Source: Delphinapterus leucas (Eukaryota > Chordata > Mammalia > Artiodactyla > Monodontidae). Taken from it: a stretch of DNA of 64,000 nt. Where the stretch lies: positions 9,618,451-9,682,450 of the forward strand of contig NW_022097996.1 of NCBI RefSeq assembly GCF_002288925.2, in the 5' to 3' direction. Numbering within the stretch: the first letter of the stretch is position 1; every line of letters starts with the position of its first letter. The notes under the pieces are model-generated. The model was not told the origin of the DNA. It did not search any database and was given only the letters and a program-made list of their open reading frames with translations. Shown one piece after another: positions 9,621 through 24,600 of the stretch. Both the position numbers and the translations under genes were made by a program.

Positions 9621-12600
9621 GTGAGTCTCCGCTACTAGGTCAGAGGGCATATCCTTTTGGACTTCGTTGTTTCCACCTTGGGAAGGGAACCGTCGCGGAG
9701 GAGGGGTGTCAGTTAGGGACTAGAAAGTGGGGTAAACTAAGGAAAGCTACTGTCTGTTGCTGAGGAGTTTGAATCCCACCCCCAACCCCCCGTAACTGCC
9801 TGGTCTTATTCATTCCTTGGCGGGTCCCTTTGGTTAGATAAGAGATTGACTCTGTCACCTTTCTTCACATACAAACTAACATTGGGCTTAATGAGGTCTG
9901 ATTTGTTTCTCAGCTGCCACGTGAGTGTTATAATGGGTTAATTTCTTTCCACGAGATTGGCACTTGATTAGCGTTTCTTCCTACGGTTGTTGAGAAGGCT
10001 TTGGTTAACATATGAACAGAGTTTAGAAAATACTGGGCAGAGCGTAACCTCTTATTAAATTTTCCGTTATAGACTCCTAACTGCCCTTGCTTTTAAGAGA
10101 AGGACGAGGTCAGGGTGTGATCTTGGAGGATTTGAATCTTAAACCCTGTGTAAGATGGGCTGCGAGGAAGTGTTAAGGCGTTCCAGTCTAGAGCTGTAAG
10201 GGACTGCGTGAGCCAAGGTTAGATGGAGCATGCCAGGATACCTGGAAAAGTCTTTGCATCACAAAACTCAAACATTTGGCTTATAGGAAAGCTGCTCAGG
10301 CCTTTGTTTTGAGCCATTTTACTCTGTGCACACAGATTTAACTAGTTTAACTAATTAACTAGTTTAACTAGTTTAATGGGATTAGTAATAGCATAATTAG
10401 AGTAGAGAAACAGGTGTGAGATGCTGTTTCTCAACCTTTTAAAATTCATGTTCCTGCAGCCAAGTGTTGTCAGGCTTTACTTTCTGTAGTTTTGTAGAAA
10501 AACAAAAGGTTCCTTTTCTTAATTAATTAATTTTCTTAATTATTTGAGCATGCTTTTGCAAAGTGCACGTGTACGTACACACACACGCTACAGGCATATA
10601 TACTCTGCACAGTGTCAGCTGTTTTCTGAGAAGTCAGAGAAAGTATTAAAAGTGGATTCAACTCCAAAACTGTCTCTATCTACAGCTGTTTTAGGTAAGG
10701 AGAAGGGCACAGATCAGTAAACCTTGAGAGTAACAATTTGCTCCTGGGTCAGTTTAGGAAACTTTTAAAAATGCAGAATTGAAAGTCACCACCCTTGCTC
10801 TAAAGAAGCATGCAATCTAATGAAGAAGATACAAAGGTAATGAAAAAGTTATAATTCACTGTGTTCATGTTCAGGGTTTGGGGATTGAGAGGATAATGAG
10901 GGTGTATGGGGAGTGTGAGACAGTTCCTTGGAAAGGTGACTCTTTAACTGATAAGAAGGGTGAGTAGGCTAGGACCTTCTTGAAGAGGGTTCAGTTTATA
11001 GAAGCAACAGAACTTGGCACCAGAATGGTTGAAACACATACCATGTTCCCTCAATAAAAAATAAATCACAATTGGTGTGCTTGGTGCAAAGGCAGGCAAG
11101 TGGGAAACAGTTTTTTTCCATAGCAACTCATTTGCTGAGGGTATCAGAGAGTTAGGGTTTAGTTTACATATACTTTGGTTTGCTTATAAACTCCTCCTGC
11201 TTATGTTATTTAAAGATGTGAAAACGTGGAAAAAAGTAGAAACTCACTTTTTTTCCTTTAAGAACCATAAAATGCCTCAGAGGAAGAGGAAGTGTTGTCT
11301 ATACTCCCTCCCTCTTTACTTGTCATCCACGTAGTACATAACTAAAAGTCATTTGGTAGTTGATGATTTATAATGCAGAATATCTTTCAACACAGCAAAG
11401 TGGTTTCAAAAACATTAGCACATTAGCACTCAGTAAGTTAGACTTCTTTTTTGTGTCATGCCTCCCATAGAGTTGGAATAAATCCTCCATGGCCTAAAAA
11501 TTTTAACTTTGTGTACTGCATCAGAAATATGTAGTAAGCCATATTTTGTATTTATATCATGAAACACAGAAGTACATTTTATCAAGCACATTCTTGTTTT
11601 GGAGATGATGGCTTCTCCAAATATCCATCCCACGTACAATCTATGACCACATCTTGTGGATTCTGCAGTTCTTGAACTGGTCTGTGTCTCTCCAGTCCCA
11701 CTAATACTCCCTTTGTACGGGCTCTTTTCTCTTGACACTTGGATTTCAACAAGGCCTTCTAACTGGTCTCCCTGCACTCAGTCTCAACACCCTCCAATCC
11801 ATTCTCTACCCGGTGTCCCAGAAGTTGCTTGAAATTGCAGCGTTCCCTAAAACCCCTCAGTAGCTTCCTTTGCCCTTAGGGTAAAGTCTTAACAATTCTT
11901 GACTTACCTGGTCCTCCCAACTTCTCCAGCCCTCCTCTCCCTTGATCTCCTCATTCCAATTATATTGCACGTCTTCCAGTTCCTTGAACTCCCCCTGCTC
12001 TCTTTTTTTTTAAATTAATTAATTAATTTTGGCTGCACCAGGTCTTAGTTGCAGCATGTGGGATCTTTAGTTGTGGCATGTGGGATCTAGTTCCCTGGCC
12101 AGGGATCGAACCCGGGCCCCCTGCATTGGGAGTGCGGGGTCTTAGCCACTGTGCCACCGGGGAAGTGCCCCCCACCCCACTCTCTTTTGCCTCTGGGACT
12201 TGAAATCTGTTCCATTGCCTCCACTTCTTTTTTGCCTGACTTATTTCTTTATATATTTCAGATCTCTGTTTAAATAGCACTTCTTCAAGGTTTCCTTGAA
12301 TTAAGTACCCCTGTTATGTGCTTCCATGGCCACTTCCTTTTTTATGGCACTTGTAATTATTGGTTTTATGTCTGTCCTCCATCTTGTGGATTCTTGAATT
12401 CCCAGGGCCCGACGCATTGTGTGATGCCACTAAATAGTAGTTGAATAAATAATTCTTGAAAGATTGTCAAGGTCTGTTAATATTCTTGAGAAAAGATTAA
12501 GGGGTGAAGTCAAAACATTACAATAAGCAATAACCATTGGAGTGAAAAAGAATGATTGCTGCCTTTTATGGAGCACTAACTGTGTGCCAGGCGTTGTGCT

Positions 12601-15600
12601 AGGGAGGTACTTGCTATTTAGTGTCACATTTTATCCTTTGATCTAGATGATAGTGTTCCCATTTTATAGAATAAAAACTGAGCCTTCAGGAGATGAAGTG
12701 GCTCGAAGTTACACACAAGAAAAGAGTGGTAGACCCAGCATCTGAACCCAAGATTCCTTCCTCCAGAGTCTGTTGCTTAATGAGGGCAGGGACTCTGGTG
12801 CTTTGCACAGGGACCAGCACATGCTGGGTTATCTCTCACAGAAACGAAGCCAAAGTGCAGACTGAGAGAAAGTTCATTCAAGGATATTTTCTAAATTAGC
12901 TTTAAATCTGAGTTTGGCTGAATTAAGATCTTAAGAAGGATTATTGGTAAAAAACTAAACTCTGGGGACTTCCTTGATCATCTAAAGGGCTCCATATCAG
13001 AGCATACTAGTTGAGTGCCCAGGTTGGTGTCGATACTACCCAATTTAGCCTCTGTGATGCCATTTATAGTTCTCTAACCTTACCCATCACTGTCTTGGTG
13101 GCTTTTCACACACCCAAAGGAAGACACTGGATGCCAATATAATGTAATCCTTGGATAGCTCCTTCTTAGAGAGATACCAGCTCAAAGGATTTTAATGACT
13201 GTCTGTAATATCAGGCAGCTTTATTTAATTAAGGAAAATTAATTGGCACCTTCAATTAATCAGAATAATTTTGAAAGGAACAGGAAAATTAGAAACGTGT
13301 CCTCTAAATTAGCACATTTTAGAGCATGTTCTGCTTTTAGTATAGATTGAGCCTAATTGGGTGCACCCTGATGGCCAAATTCAGCAAAGGGTAGAAACTA
13401 GAATTCACCTGGGTCTTTAACAAAAGACCATGAGACAAAAAAAAAAAAAAAAAATACCGAATACATTGACAGAAATTGAATTTGAAACATTATGGCCAGG
13501 AATTTAGTCATTAAAATAGATGAAGGTTAAAGTGAATAAAATGATAAGCAGTTCAAGATTGCATCGTGTGTCATACTTCCTATAGATAGTTCCAGTGATG
13601 GAGAGAATCTTCTAGTTTATTCAGTCAACAAAGATTTTATTATACAACCACAGTATACCTTTGGCATTCAAAGTTTTAATACTTTCCATTCTAACTATTA
13701 CATTTGACCCCAAAGATTGATGACAGGGAATTATTTGTAATTTTGCTGAGGCACAGATTTGAATGTGCCTTTAAGATGAATGACAGGGGCTTCCCTGGTG
13801 GCGCAGTGGTTGAGATTCCGCCTGCCTATGCAGGGGACACGCAGGAGACACGGGTTCGTGCCCCGGTCGGGGAAGATCCCCCATGCCGCTGAGCGGCTGG
13901 GCCCGTGAGCCATGGCCGCTGAGCCTGCGTGTACGGAGCCTGTGCTCCGCAGCGGGAGAGGCCACAGCAGTGAGAGGCCCGCGTACCACAAAAAAAAAAA
14001 AAAAAAAAAGAAGAATGACAATCCTTAGTGAATGAGCCTGATTGCCTCAGAATCCAGGGCTCTCTGCAGTTCTTGTGGCCCACTTGTTAAAGGTCTGAAA
14101 GAAAGGTCACTTAAACGCTTGTTACGTTATACTTTTTGAATTTGATGGAGGAAATTATATGCTGTAGTTTTATTTACAAATTTAAAGCCTCAAGAAGGCC
14201 TTGAGGTATATTCTTTGGTGGTCTATGCTCGTCTATGAAAATGCTGTTTCATTACTACTGGCTTTGGGGGGTGGCGGGGAGGCTCAAACTGAACTCACCA
14301 TGTCTCTTAGGAGAACAGGTGGAGCAAAGCAGTGGATCCATGGGCCGCTTCCAGCGGAGGACAAGTAAAGCACCAAGTGGAATTGTAGATTATAAAGAAA
14401 ATATTGGCTTGAAAGGGGCAAATCCTGCTCCAAGGTCAATTTAACAAATCATTAGAAAGGGGTGTGGTTAATCCTCACCTTGGATCTGAGTGCGATGAAT
14501 TCTTCCTGCAATTTTCAGACTTGCAGAATCCTTTTGGCTTCTTAGGCTTTGGATCAGGAACAGAAAATTTCTCGCTGTAAAGTACAAACACTCGCAATTT
14601 TACCAGGACTTAATTCACCTATTTCAGTACAATTGTTAAAATGTCAACCTGATTTCACTATCTTTTCTGTGTTTCTCTTTGCTGGTTGATTAGAGTGCCC
14701 TCGTGTGTCTTTATGATTTAATATCATTTCAAGTTTTAGAAAGGTCACGTTTTATCATCACCACCTCAGTGTGATAGGTTTTTTCTCTTTAGAATGCTTT
14801 CCTCAAACTCTGAAAAGTGACATGAGGCCAATTCACAGACATTGTTCAATAGAGCTCTCAGGTAAAACCGACTATTTTAGTCTTGGGCATTTCAAAGTCC
14901 TTATGGTTTCCCTGAAGATTAAATCTTTTATACTTAAGGCAAAAAAAATACATAGCAAGGTTTTTTTCAGTAACAGTTGACTTGAAAAGAAAATTTTATA
15001 TTTGCATGTAATACATATAATCTGACATACAGAACAAGCATGACAGCATTGCTGTTGCCTATAACTGCAGTAGCACATTTGTTTTGTGACTGGCTTACTC
15101 TGGGTACTCAAATCCCTCTGCCATTTGCTCTGATGATCCGCAAAGTGTACTTGAAGGACAAGGGCCAAGAATGCATCATGGCCACAGAACTCAGTAAAAC
15201 CTAGCATTCCAAATGGAAAGTTCTCTCCTGGCTTGCTGAATACCAGCAGAGGTCCGGGGTAAACTGCTCTTCAGTTATCATCATTAATTTATTCATTCAA
15301 CAGATCTTCCTGAACACCTGCCTCTTCTGTGCTATGCATTACCCAAGGTACTAGGCATATTCCAGTGAAGAAAACGGATTTACTCTGCCTTTATGGAATG
15401 TAAAGTCCAGCGGGCTTACTGTGCAGTTCAAACAATATTACCGTGAATTTTCTGATGTAGTGATATTGTTGGGCCCTGGCTCAAGTAGTTTTTGAATATA
15501 ATGCTTCAAAATGTATTTAATTGTATTCTAGAAGATGCCTTCTTAAAATTGTAACAGACATGGCCAATTTGCCCACTGGTTTACCATTGTACCAATCATG

Positions 15601-18600
15601 TATGAGAATACATTTCCCCACTCTTGCCAGGAATGCCATCTGTTTCTTTACTCTTACTATGTGTCTTACTAATGTAACCATCTTCTTTCATCAATCCTCA
15701 CACCCTCTTGTCTCTTAGACTTCAGCTATATTTAGTAAAAGGTCCTTACAGTAGTGATGGATGGATGTGGGAAAATGTACCAAAAAGAGGAGCAGATTTC
15801 TTCAGATAAAAAAGTAGTGCCGTGAGAATCTTTAAAAGGAATTTTTTAAAGAACCTCTGGTGTTGCTTTGAAAATGCTGATGTGTGGGAGCAGTAGTTGT
15901 TATTATAAGCATTATGGGGTCCGGCAGATTGGAGAGGCAGCCGGGTCAAGTGTGTGTAAATGGCAGAGGAGACCTCCGTGCCCCCCAGAAAGGAAAGGGA
16001 TGACCGGTGAGATGAAACTAGGAGTTGGCATATCAGGAAGGGCTAAGTCAGAAGGACAGATGTCAGAATTTGCGGAGATCCTGAGAAAAGGCAAGAATGC
16101 TAACAGAAGATGAAGGGGAATAGGAAAGACCGTAGGAGAAAGGAGTTAGCTTGAAAGCCCCAAGGGGCTCGGTGATCAAGACTAAATTCCCAGCCTGTGG
16201 TGGGAATTTTACTGTGAGGAAACAGGAAGTTTAAATTGCCCCTGATTGACCATATAGCTGAAGGAAATGCCCTAAGGGTCTAAAACATTTTAATTTATTG
16301 AAAGCACAGCTGAATGAACTTTAGCTCTCTCAAGGATAGATAATCAGATAGATGATGTTCAAGAAAGCCATTCTTTAATAGGAATTGTAAAACTAACACC
16401 CTTTTTGCCCTTAAGGTGCAGTTTATTTTTCATCACTCATGCTTATGAATGGGGTGGGGGAACGTGAATAATAAAAGGTCTTGCATAATCTGTTCTTCAG
16501 ATTTATGGCCTAAGCAGAGATTGGCTTTTCTTAAATACAGTATTTCTGCATTTTTCTATTCTAGTAAAATAGAGAAAGGCATAATTAGATGTTCTAATTT
16601 AATAAGTCTTCCTTCTCGTATGTTTTCTCAGTGTATGAAAATACAGGTAAACAAGTAGTATTAATAATGTAAAGGATATTATTATAATTGTTGCTTTTTT
16701 CTACATTTTTAAAATAGCTTTATTGAGGTATAATTAACATACCACAAAACTCATACATTTAAAAGGTACATTGCAGTGACTTTTAGTAAATTTACAGAGT
16801 TATCCAACAATCACCACAATCCAGTTTTAGAATATTTTCGTTACTCCAAAAAGATCCCTTGTGCCCATTAGCAATCCCCATAACTACCTCCAGGCCCAGG
16901 CAACCACTAATCTATCTTCTGTCTTGTAGATTTGCCCTTTCTGGTCATTTCATATGAATTGATTCATGCAATATGCAGTCTTCTGTGTCTGACTTTTCAT
17001 TTAGCATAGTGTTTTTGAGGTTCATCCATGTTGTAGCATGTATTGCTCAGTAATATTCTATATGAATATGTCACATTTTGTTTATCCAGGTACCAGTTGA
17101 TAGACATCTGGATTGTTTCCACTTTGGGGCTATTAATATTGTGTGGACATAAGTTTTTATTTCTGATTTCTCCATGTTTTCATTTCTTTGTCTTTCATGA
17201 TTACACTGGCTAGAACCTCCAATACAACATTGAATAGAAGTGGTGCAAGCAATGGTGCCAGTCTTTTTTCCCCTTCCCAGTCTTAAGGAGAAAGCATTCA
17301 GTCTTTCACCACTGAATACAATATGAGCTGTAGGCTTTTCATAGTTGCCCTTTATCAAGTTGATGATGTTCCCTTCTGTTGCTGGTTTGTTGACCATTTT
17401 TATCATGAATGGGTCTTGGATTTCATCAAATGCTTTTCCTTTGTGTATCAAGATGATCATATGGTTTTTGTCCCTTATTATATTAATATAGTATATTAAC
17501 TTAGTTGAATTTTTAATGTTAAATCAATCTTGCATTCCAGGCATAATTCCCAGTTAGTCATGATGTAGAATCCTTTGTAGATATTGCTGGATTTAGGTTG
17601 CTGATATTTTGTTGACGATTTTTGCATATATATATATATTCATGAGAGAAATTGGTCTGTAGTGTTCTTATGATGTCTTTGTCTGGCTTTCGTATCAGTA
17701 ATATTGTTCTCATAGAATGAGCTGGGAAATGTTCTCTCCTCTAGATTCCAGAAGAGTATGTGTGAAGAATTGGTATTTCTCTTTAAATGTTTGATAGAAT
17801 TCATCAATGAAGCCATCTGGGCCTGGGCTTTTCTGGGAAGATTTTTAAATGACTAAGTCAATTCCTTTACCTTCTATAGGTCTCTTCAGATTTTCTCTTT
17901 GTGCATTACAGTTTTTTTTTTGTTTGTTTGTTTTTTGCGGTACACGGGCCTCTCACTGTTGTGGCCTCTCCCGTTGCAGAGCACAGGCTCAGCTGCCATG
18001 GCTTACTGGCCCAGCCGCTCGGTGGCATGTGGGATCTTCCCGGACCGGGGCACGAACCCGTGTCCCCTGCATCGGCAGGTGGACTCTCAACCACTGCGCC
18101 ACCAGGGAAGCCCTGTGCATTACATTTTTTAAAAATTGTGATAAAATATACACAACATAAAATTTACTGTTTCAACCATTTTTAAGTGTACAGCCCAGTG
18201 ACATTACATTCACATTGTTGTGCAGCCATCGCCACCATCCATTTCCAGACATCACTTAGCATAATATCATCAAGGTTCATCCATGTTGTAGCCTGTGTCC
18301 AAATTTCCTTCCTTTTTAAGGCTGAATAATATTCTTTTGTATACCACATATGTTTTATACATTCATCTGTCAGTAGACACTTGGGTTGTTTCCACCTTTT
18401 GGTTGTTGTGACTAAAGCTGCTGTGAACATGGATGTACAAAAATCTGTTCAAGTCTCTGCTTTCAAATTTTTTTGGTATACGCCCAGAAGTTGAATTGCT
18501 GGATCATACAGTAATTCTAATTTAACTTTCTGAGGAACCAACATACTGCTTTCCGTTTTTTACATTCCCACTGGCGATGCACAGGGGTTCTGATTTCTCC

Positions 18601-21600
18601 ACATCTTCACCGCTCGTCAACACTTGTCATTTTATCTTTGTTCGTTTAGATAATAGCTATCCTAATGGATGTGAAGTAATATCTCAGTAAGGTTTTGATT
18701 TACATTTACCTAATGATTGGTGATGTTGAGCATCTTTTTGTGTTTCTTAAAATAGGTAATACATGCACATTGTTTAATTTTTAAAAAATCTGTACACAAG
18801 TTTAAAAAAAAGAGAGAGAGAGAATATCCTGTGCCACCTTTATCTTCCTCCCCAAGAGCAATCTCAGTTGTCAGTTTCTTGTGGATCCTTCAGAGATATT
18901 CCGTGGAAATATACACATGTGTGTAATTTCCATCCCTTTTTTGTTTTTTACATAAATGGTGAGATACTGCCCACACTAATTTTGCATATTCCTTTTTCTT
19001 TTTAAAGTTAGAAATGCATCTTAGAGATCATTTCATGTCGAAATTTAGAACAGCTTCATTTTATAAAACAGAATATCCACACCTAATTGAGTCTGCATTT
19101 AACAAGATCCTGGGTCATTTGTTTTCATGTTACTTTCATTCTAAACAATGAAATAGTTTCAGTACTCCTTTCAAAAAAAATTTTTTTTTAATATTTGTAA
19201 CGGACACTTTGTCTTTTCATTGTCTAAAGGAGGAGTTTAGAATCATGGATGTTAGGCTGGAAGGTAGAGTTCTCCTTCCTCCACATATATCCCTCCCAAC
19301 TATTTGAGTATCTTTCATTGTTACTTAAAGTTTAGGGCATGGTTTTTGTTGCTAATATAACACATAACATGTGAAATTAGTGTCAGCATGGCTCAAAAAT
19401 ATGTTCAAACTATTGCTAGAAAAAAAAGTCAGTTGCACAGTGTTTTGTTGTTTAGGTATACGGTAATTTAGCTAACCAAACCTTCCTCTTTGAGCATGAG
19501 GTTGTTTCCAGTCTTTAGTGTAGAAATCTCGTCGCATAGATAATCTCTTTTGTGAGCATTTTTGGAAGTATATCTGTAGGATATATGTCAAAGGGCATAT
19601 GCATTTTTTATTTCATTTTATTGCCAAAATGCCCCCATCGCGACTTAGCAGATTACACTCTTGCCAGCAGCATATCCCAACTCACCACTACAGTGTTATC
19701 ATCAAGCTGTCTTATTTTTTTCTCCTGGGAAAGTGAAAAAAATGGTATGTCATTATACTTTTTTATGTTATTTTTCTCTCATTATGTATAAGACGTGGAA
19801 CATCTTTTCATATGTGTAGAAAAGCACCTGTATTTCCATTTCCTTTTCATCTCTCTTCTCCCCTACTTGATCTATTAATACTACACTGCTAAACTATTTT
19901 ACCTTCTGTAGCACTAGAGTGTATTTTAATATCTTGTAGTACTTGTTCCCACTCATTGTTCCTCACTTCAGAATTTTCCAGACTACTCTCCTTTATTTTT
20001 CATATAAAATTTAGAATTATTAGTTTCCAATAAAATCCTTTTCATATTTTGCTTGGAATCAGGTTAAATTTACAAAATTTAAGGAGAGAATTGACTTATT
20101 TCTTTCAACATATCATTGAGTCTATCTAAGAACAAGAAATGTCTTTTCCTTTATTTAAACCTTTTTTTAAGCATATCTTTTTTGTTGTTACTGTAATTGG
20201 AATCTTTTCCTACATTGTTTACTTACAAGAAGGGTATTTCTTTTTTGCATTCTCTACACAGCCCTAGGCTGAACTGTCTTATTTTAATATTTAGTAATCT
20301 TTCCATTTAATTCTCTTAGGTTTTTAGGTGTATAACTTTGCAGATAATTTTTTTAACCTCATTTTTTTTTCCTGTGGTGTAATTACATTGGCTTATACTT
20401 CCAGAATATTTTGGAAGAGCAGTGGTGGTCGTAGACATCTGTGTTCTATTTCTGATGTGAGTGGACATGATGCTTGAACTCAATATGGCACTGTTACATT
20501 GACTTCTGGCTTGAAATTTTTGTGTATTTTAATTTACATAATACAACTGCTTTCTTACTCCAAAATTTTCTAGTCACTAAAAATGAGATTCTTTCACATA
20601 GCCCAACAGTAAGTTATTTTCTAAGAGGAAGATCTATTTGTGTTGTATTGTTTGTTCTAGGCAGTTAATTATATCTTGCAAGCCATTTCCAGACTTTTGA
20701 GAAAACAATGGTTTTTATAACTTAAAGTCTTAGGTGGTACGTAGCAGACTTGTAGAAGTAAAAGACTTCTATGACCTTAAAAGAAAATTGCAAGGTTTCC
20801 TTGGAAAACAGAACAGCCAGAAATAGTTTCTCTCTTTTTGTACTTAAGAGACAGGCCTGATAAAGGCAAGAAATGTAAACAAATTGTCTGTTAAAATAAA
20901 CATAATTACCACACCAAAAAAATCTGTAGAAACAAAAAGGGATTCAGAGCCCTAGGCAGTGGCTTATTTATTTTAAACTGTATTTGAGTCAAGCTGCGTA
21001 GATCCAATAGGAAGAAACTGTTGATGAACAACTGTGTGATAGTTAAAACTAACAGATAAGAGAAGCCGTGTCACAGATCCATCGTTTGGCTCTAATTGTA
21101 TAGCCAATGAATGTTATTAAATGCCTACAAAACCTCGGTGCTGTGAAGCAAACTAAAGATGAGTAAGACATAGACCTTACCTCTCAGTAACTCACTATTC
21201 AACAAACCATAGATAAGTGTACTGTGTATACTAGTGATGTATGTGAGTGAGTGTATGTGGTTTTAGTGACAGACTGTGATAAAGGCAATAGTAAGATCAG
21301 GATTATGAAAGATGAATTCCACCCAGAGAATCAAAGTTTCCTAGAGAAGTAAAATTTGAGCTGGCCTTGGAAAGTACCTTGGCTGACAAATACATCGGAG
21401 GAGGAACATGATGGTCTTATCCCAGGTAGTTCCTACCCTCTTCCCTACCACTCCCACCCCACAAAATAGTAATAATAATAGTAGGAGTGAGAGGAAACTT
21501 TGAGAGGTGATAGATACGTTTATAAACTTGATGGTGGTGATGGTTTCATGGATGTATACTTATCCCCAAACTCAGCAACTTATTTATATTAAATACATCT

Positions 21601-24600
21601 TTTCACATGTCAGTCACACCTCAATAGAGTGGTTTTTAAAAAGATTTGGAAGTGAGGTGTTCAGTTTTCCCATAACGTGCATATGCACTTTATATGTTTT
21701 TTGCTCTGTAGCAGTGTGTACAAAAATAGACACATTTCTGTCTTCTCACATTCTCCTAATTCATTACTTTAGAATATCAACATTTTTATTATATGTGTGT
21801 TGTTAACATCTGAAAGGTTAGTACGTGTGATTGGAGCTCTAGCTCACTGCAGTTGGGACCTTGTTGAGTGTACTAGGAACGAAAGTTAGAAAGGTAGATT
21901 GAAGCCACAGTGGTGGACTTGGAATATAAGACTTAGCGGTTTGAGAAGTAACAAAATAAGGATTTTTTTTTAAGAAAGTTTCAGGGAAGTTTAAGGATTT
22001 TTTAACACCTAGAGCCTTTAAATTCATCCCTTCTGAAACCTAGGACAAAGGAGTTAGAAGAACTGTATTTTGCACACTTAAAAACTTCGGAATGTGAAAT
22101 GAAAAACTATGATTCATTGCAGTTACAGAAAATATTTTTAAAAGTGAAATATAATCAAAACAAGAAGCATTAGGGAGCTTAGCAAATGCATCAAAGTAAA
22201 TCAAAGTCAGAATTACCTACTTAGGACAAGATTTTTCGAGCACCTTACAAGGACCTCATAAACAGTAACAGAATTAATAAATACATCAAAAAGTGAAAGG
22301 GATCCAGAGAATCAGTGGGACCAGTTGTTGGGCGCTATGTAAGAAGAGTGCCCAGATAGGAAAAAGGAGAGAACAGACACCCTCATTGATTCCTTGACGT
22401 TCACCTTTACTGAGAAAGAGTTGGGGAGCCCCATTCCTGCAGACCTGCTAAATGCGTAGAATATTCTTGGTCACATCAACAGGTTGAGTAGAGAGAAATC
22501 CCCAGAAAGTGTGATGCTGTCCTCAGGGTATTTTTTTAAATAACATTTTCAGATAGTAAAACTAACATAAATTTCAAGTGTGCGTGCAGTTTGATGAATT
22601 TTTATCTAGTTATGCATCTGAGTGTGTTCTCTTTCGTGTCTGGCTTCTATAACTCAACACTTCGTTGACCTGAAAGTTTTGAAGGATGAAATTGTTGCCT
22701 TGTTGGTTAAACTGTGTGACCCAGCTGTACATAGCAACCTGGTGGAGGACTGGCAAAGTGACTGTGGGATTACCATCTCCTTGGAGTGTTCTTGAGGGGG
22801 CCCTGAGATATTCAGCCTGGCAAAGCCTATTTCTGGGCTAGGCAAGCTGCTGCCATTCAATGGGAGATGTCAGCTGAGACAACATGGTTTCTTTTATAAA
22901 GAAATCCATCCAACTAAACTGTTAGAGTTCTTCAAAGGGACTAAATAAAAGGAAACTTGTTTCTTTAATTCACTTGAAGTTTTAGAGTGCTTTTCTCAAA
23001 ATAAAAATAACTCTATTATAGAACCAGTACATACTCATAAATTTTTTTCTGAATATAATGGAAAGATATAAAGAAGAAAACAAAAATCACCTGTAATCTC
23101 ACCACCTAGAGTAATCACTGTGTAACATTTTGGTATATAATCTCCTATGATGGATGTGTGCACTGATATCCTTTAGTCGCTCTTAGGCTATAAATCTGTT
23201 AGGATCAGATTCAGCTCTGAGTGATAAGAAGCCTGAAGTAACCATGGCTTAACAGTTTAGATGTTTGTTTCTCTCTTACAAAGGAAGTCCAGGGGTAAAG
23301 AGTCCAGGTCTGTGACCATTAGAGACCCAGGGTCTCCTGCTAGCTTGCTGCCCCACCATCTTCAATATATGCCTTACTGTTTGTGATCCAATGTGAGTTG
23401 ACCAGCTCAGGCCATCAGATCCCTTTTCTAGACAGCAGGAAGGAGGAAGGGACAGGGAAAGGCATGCCCCTTCCCTTTGATTATTTCTCAGAGTTGCACA
23501 CATAGACTTCAATATATTGTTTTTGGCCAGAATTTACATGAAGTTACATGACTACAGTTAGTTGCAAGAGAGACTGGGAAATCTCTATTCCAGGTGGCCA
23601 TAATTCCAGCTGAGATTTGGGGTTCTCCTGTGAAAGGGCAAAGGGGAATACAGATAATGAGACAACTTTCTGTTACAAGCCTTTCCATTTTGAATGTTCA
23701 TGATCTCATTTTGAATCTTTTTATAGTATTACGTTGTATGGATTTATTCTGCTATTGAACATTTTGGTTTCCATTCCCTACTATCCCACACAATACTAAA
23801 GACAACGTATTTTTATTTACATTTTTTTGCACCCATCTGGGTGTTTGCTTAGTGTCAAGTCCTTAAGTAAAATTGCTATATATGCACATTTTAAATTTTG
23901 ATTCAGCATTGCTCTTCAGATACTCTTTCCTTTTCACTCAACAGAGGTAAATGAGAGTTTCCATTTCCCCACATCCTCATGATCAGTTTCTTTATCCTCT
24001 GCTAGTGTGCGGAGAGAGCATTTTCTCTCAGCGTAGAGAGACAGCCAACAATGTTTGTTCCCAAGCCAACCCCTATTTTCCCTCCCTCACCCTTAATATT
24101 TACTGTCAGCACTCCCACCCTTCGTGAGCTTCTATTGGGGGCAGGGGGGGGTGTTGCTTTTTATGACAACTCTCTCCTTCTTTACTCATTTTCATGGAAA
24201 GCCAAGTCAGAGGACAGGATAAGCAAGAGGGAGCAGCCATAAGTGTCAGTTACCCAGCTGTGGGTGATGTTTAGCCACGCTCCAACCAGAAGGTGGCTTC
24301 TCTGTGTTTACCATGCATGCTAGAGATTTGCTGCTCAAGTGGAAAATTATCCCTCTATTTTATCCAGCTGTGTAGTCAGTGTGACAGTGAGTGCGATTGG
24401 CACCTTTAACAGCTCTCCTGCAAGATAGAATCAAGAGACAAAGTGGAAGAAAGTGAAAGATTATCAAATAAAATTGAAATGTATTTATAGAAATTTCTGA
24501 GTGTTGGAGGACCTGGCCCAAAATTCTTAGCAGGGGTAATAGTTCCAAATTAGGCAGGTTTGGCTCAGTGGAAGCCGGTTTAACTCAGGATGCTGTGGTA

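Noticed and set aside
17071..17460. Minus-strand frame of 129 codons with reverse-transcriptase-like sequence
   Set aside because: A fragment of L1 ORF2 in a dead element, not a gene of its own; listed under the L1 feature.
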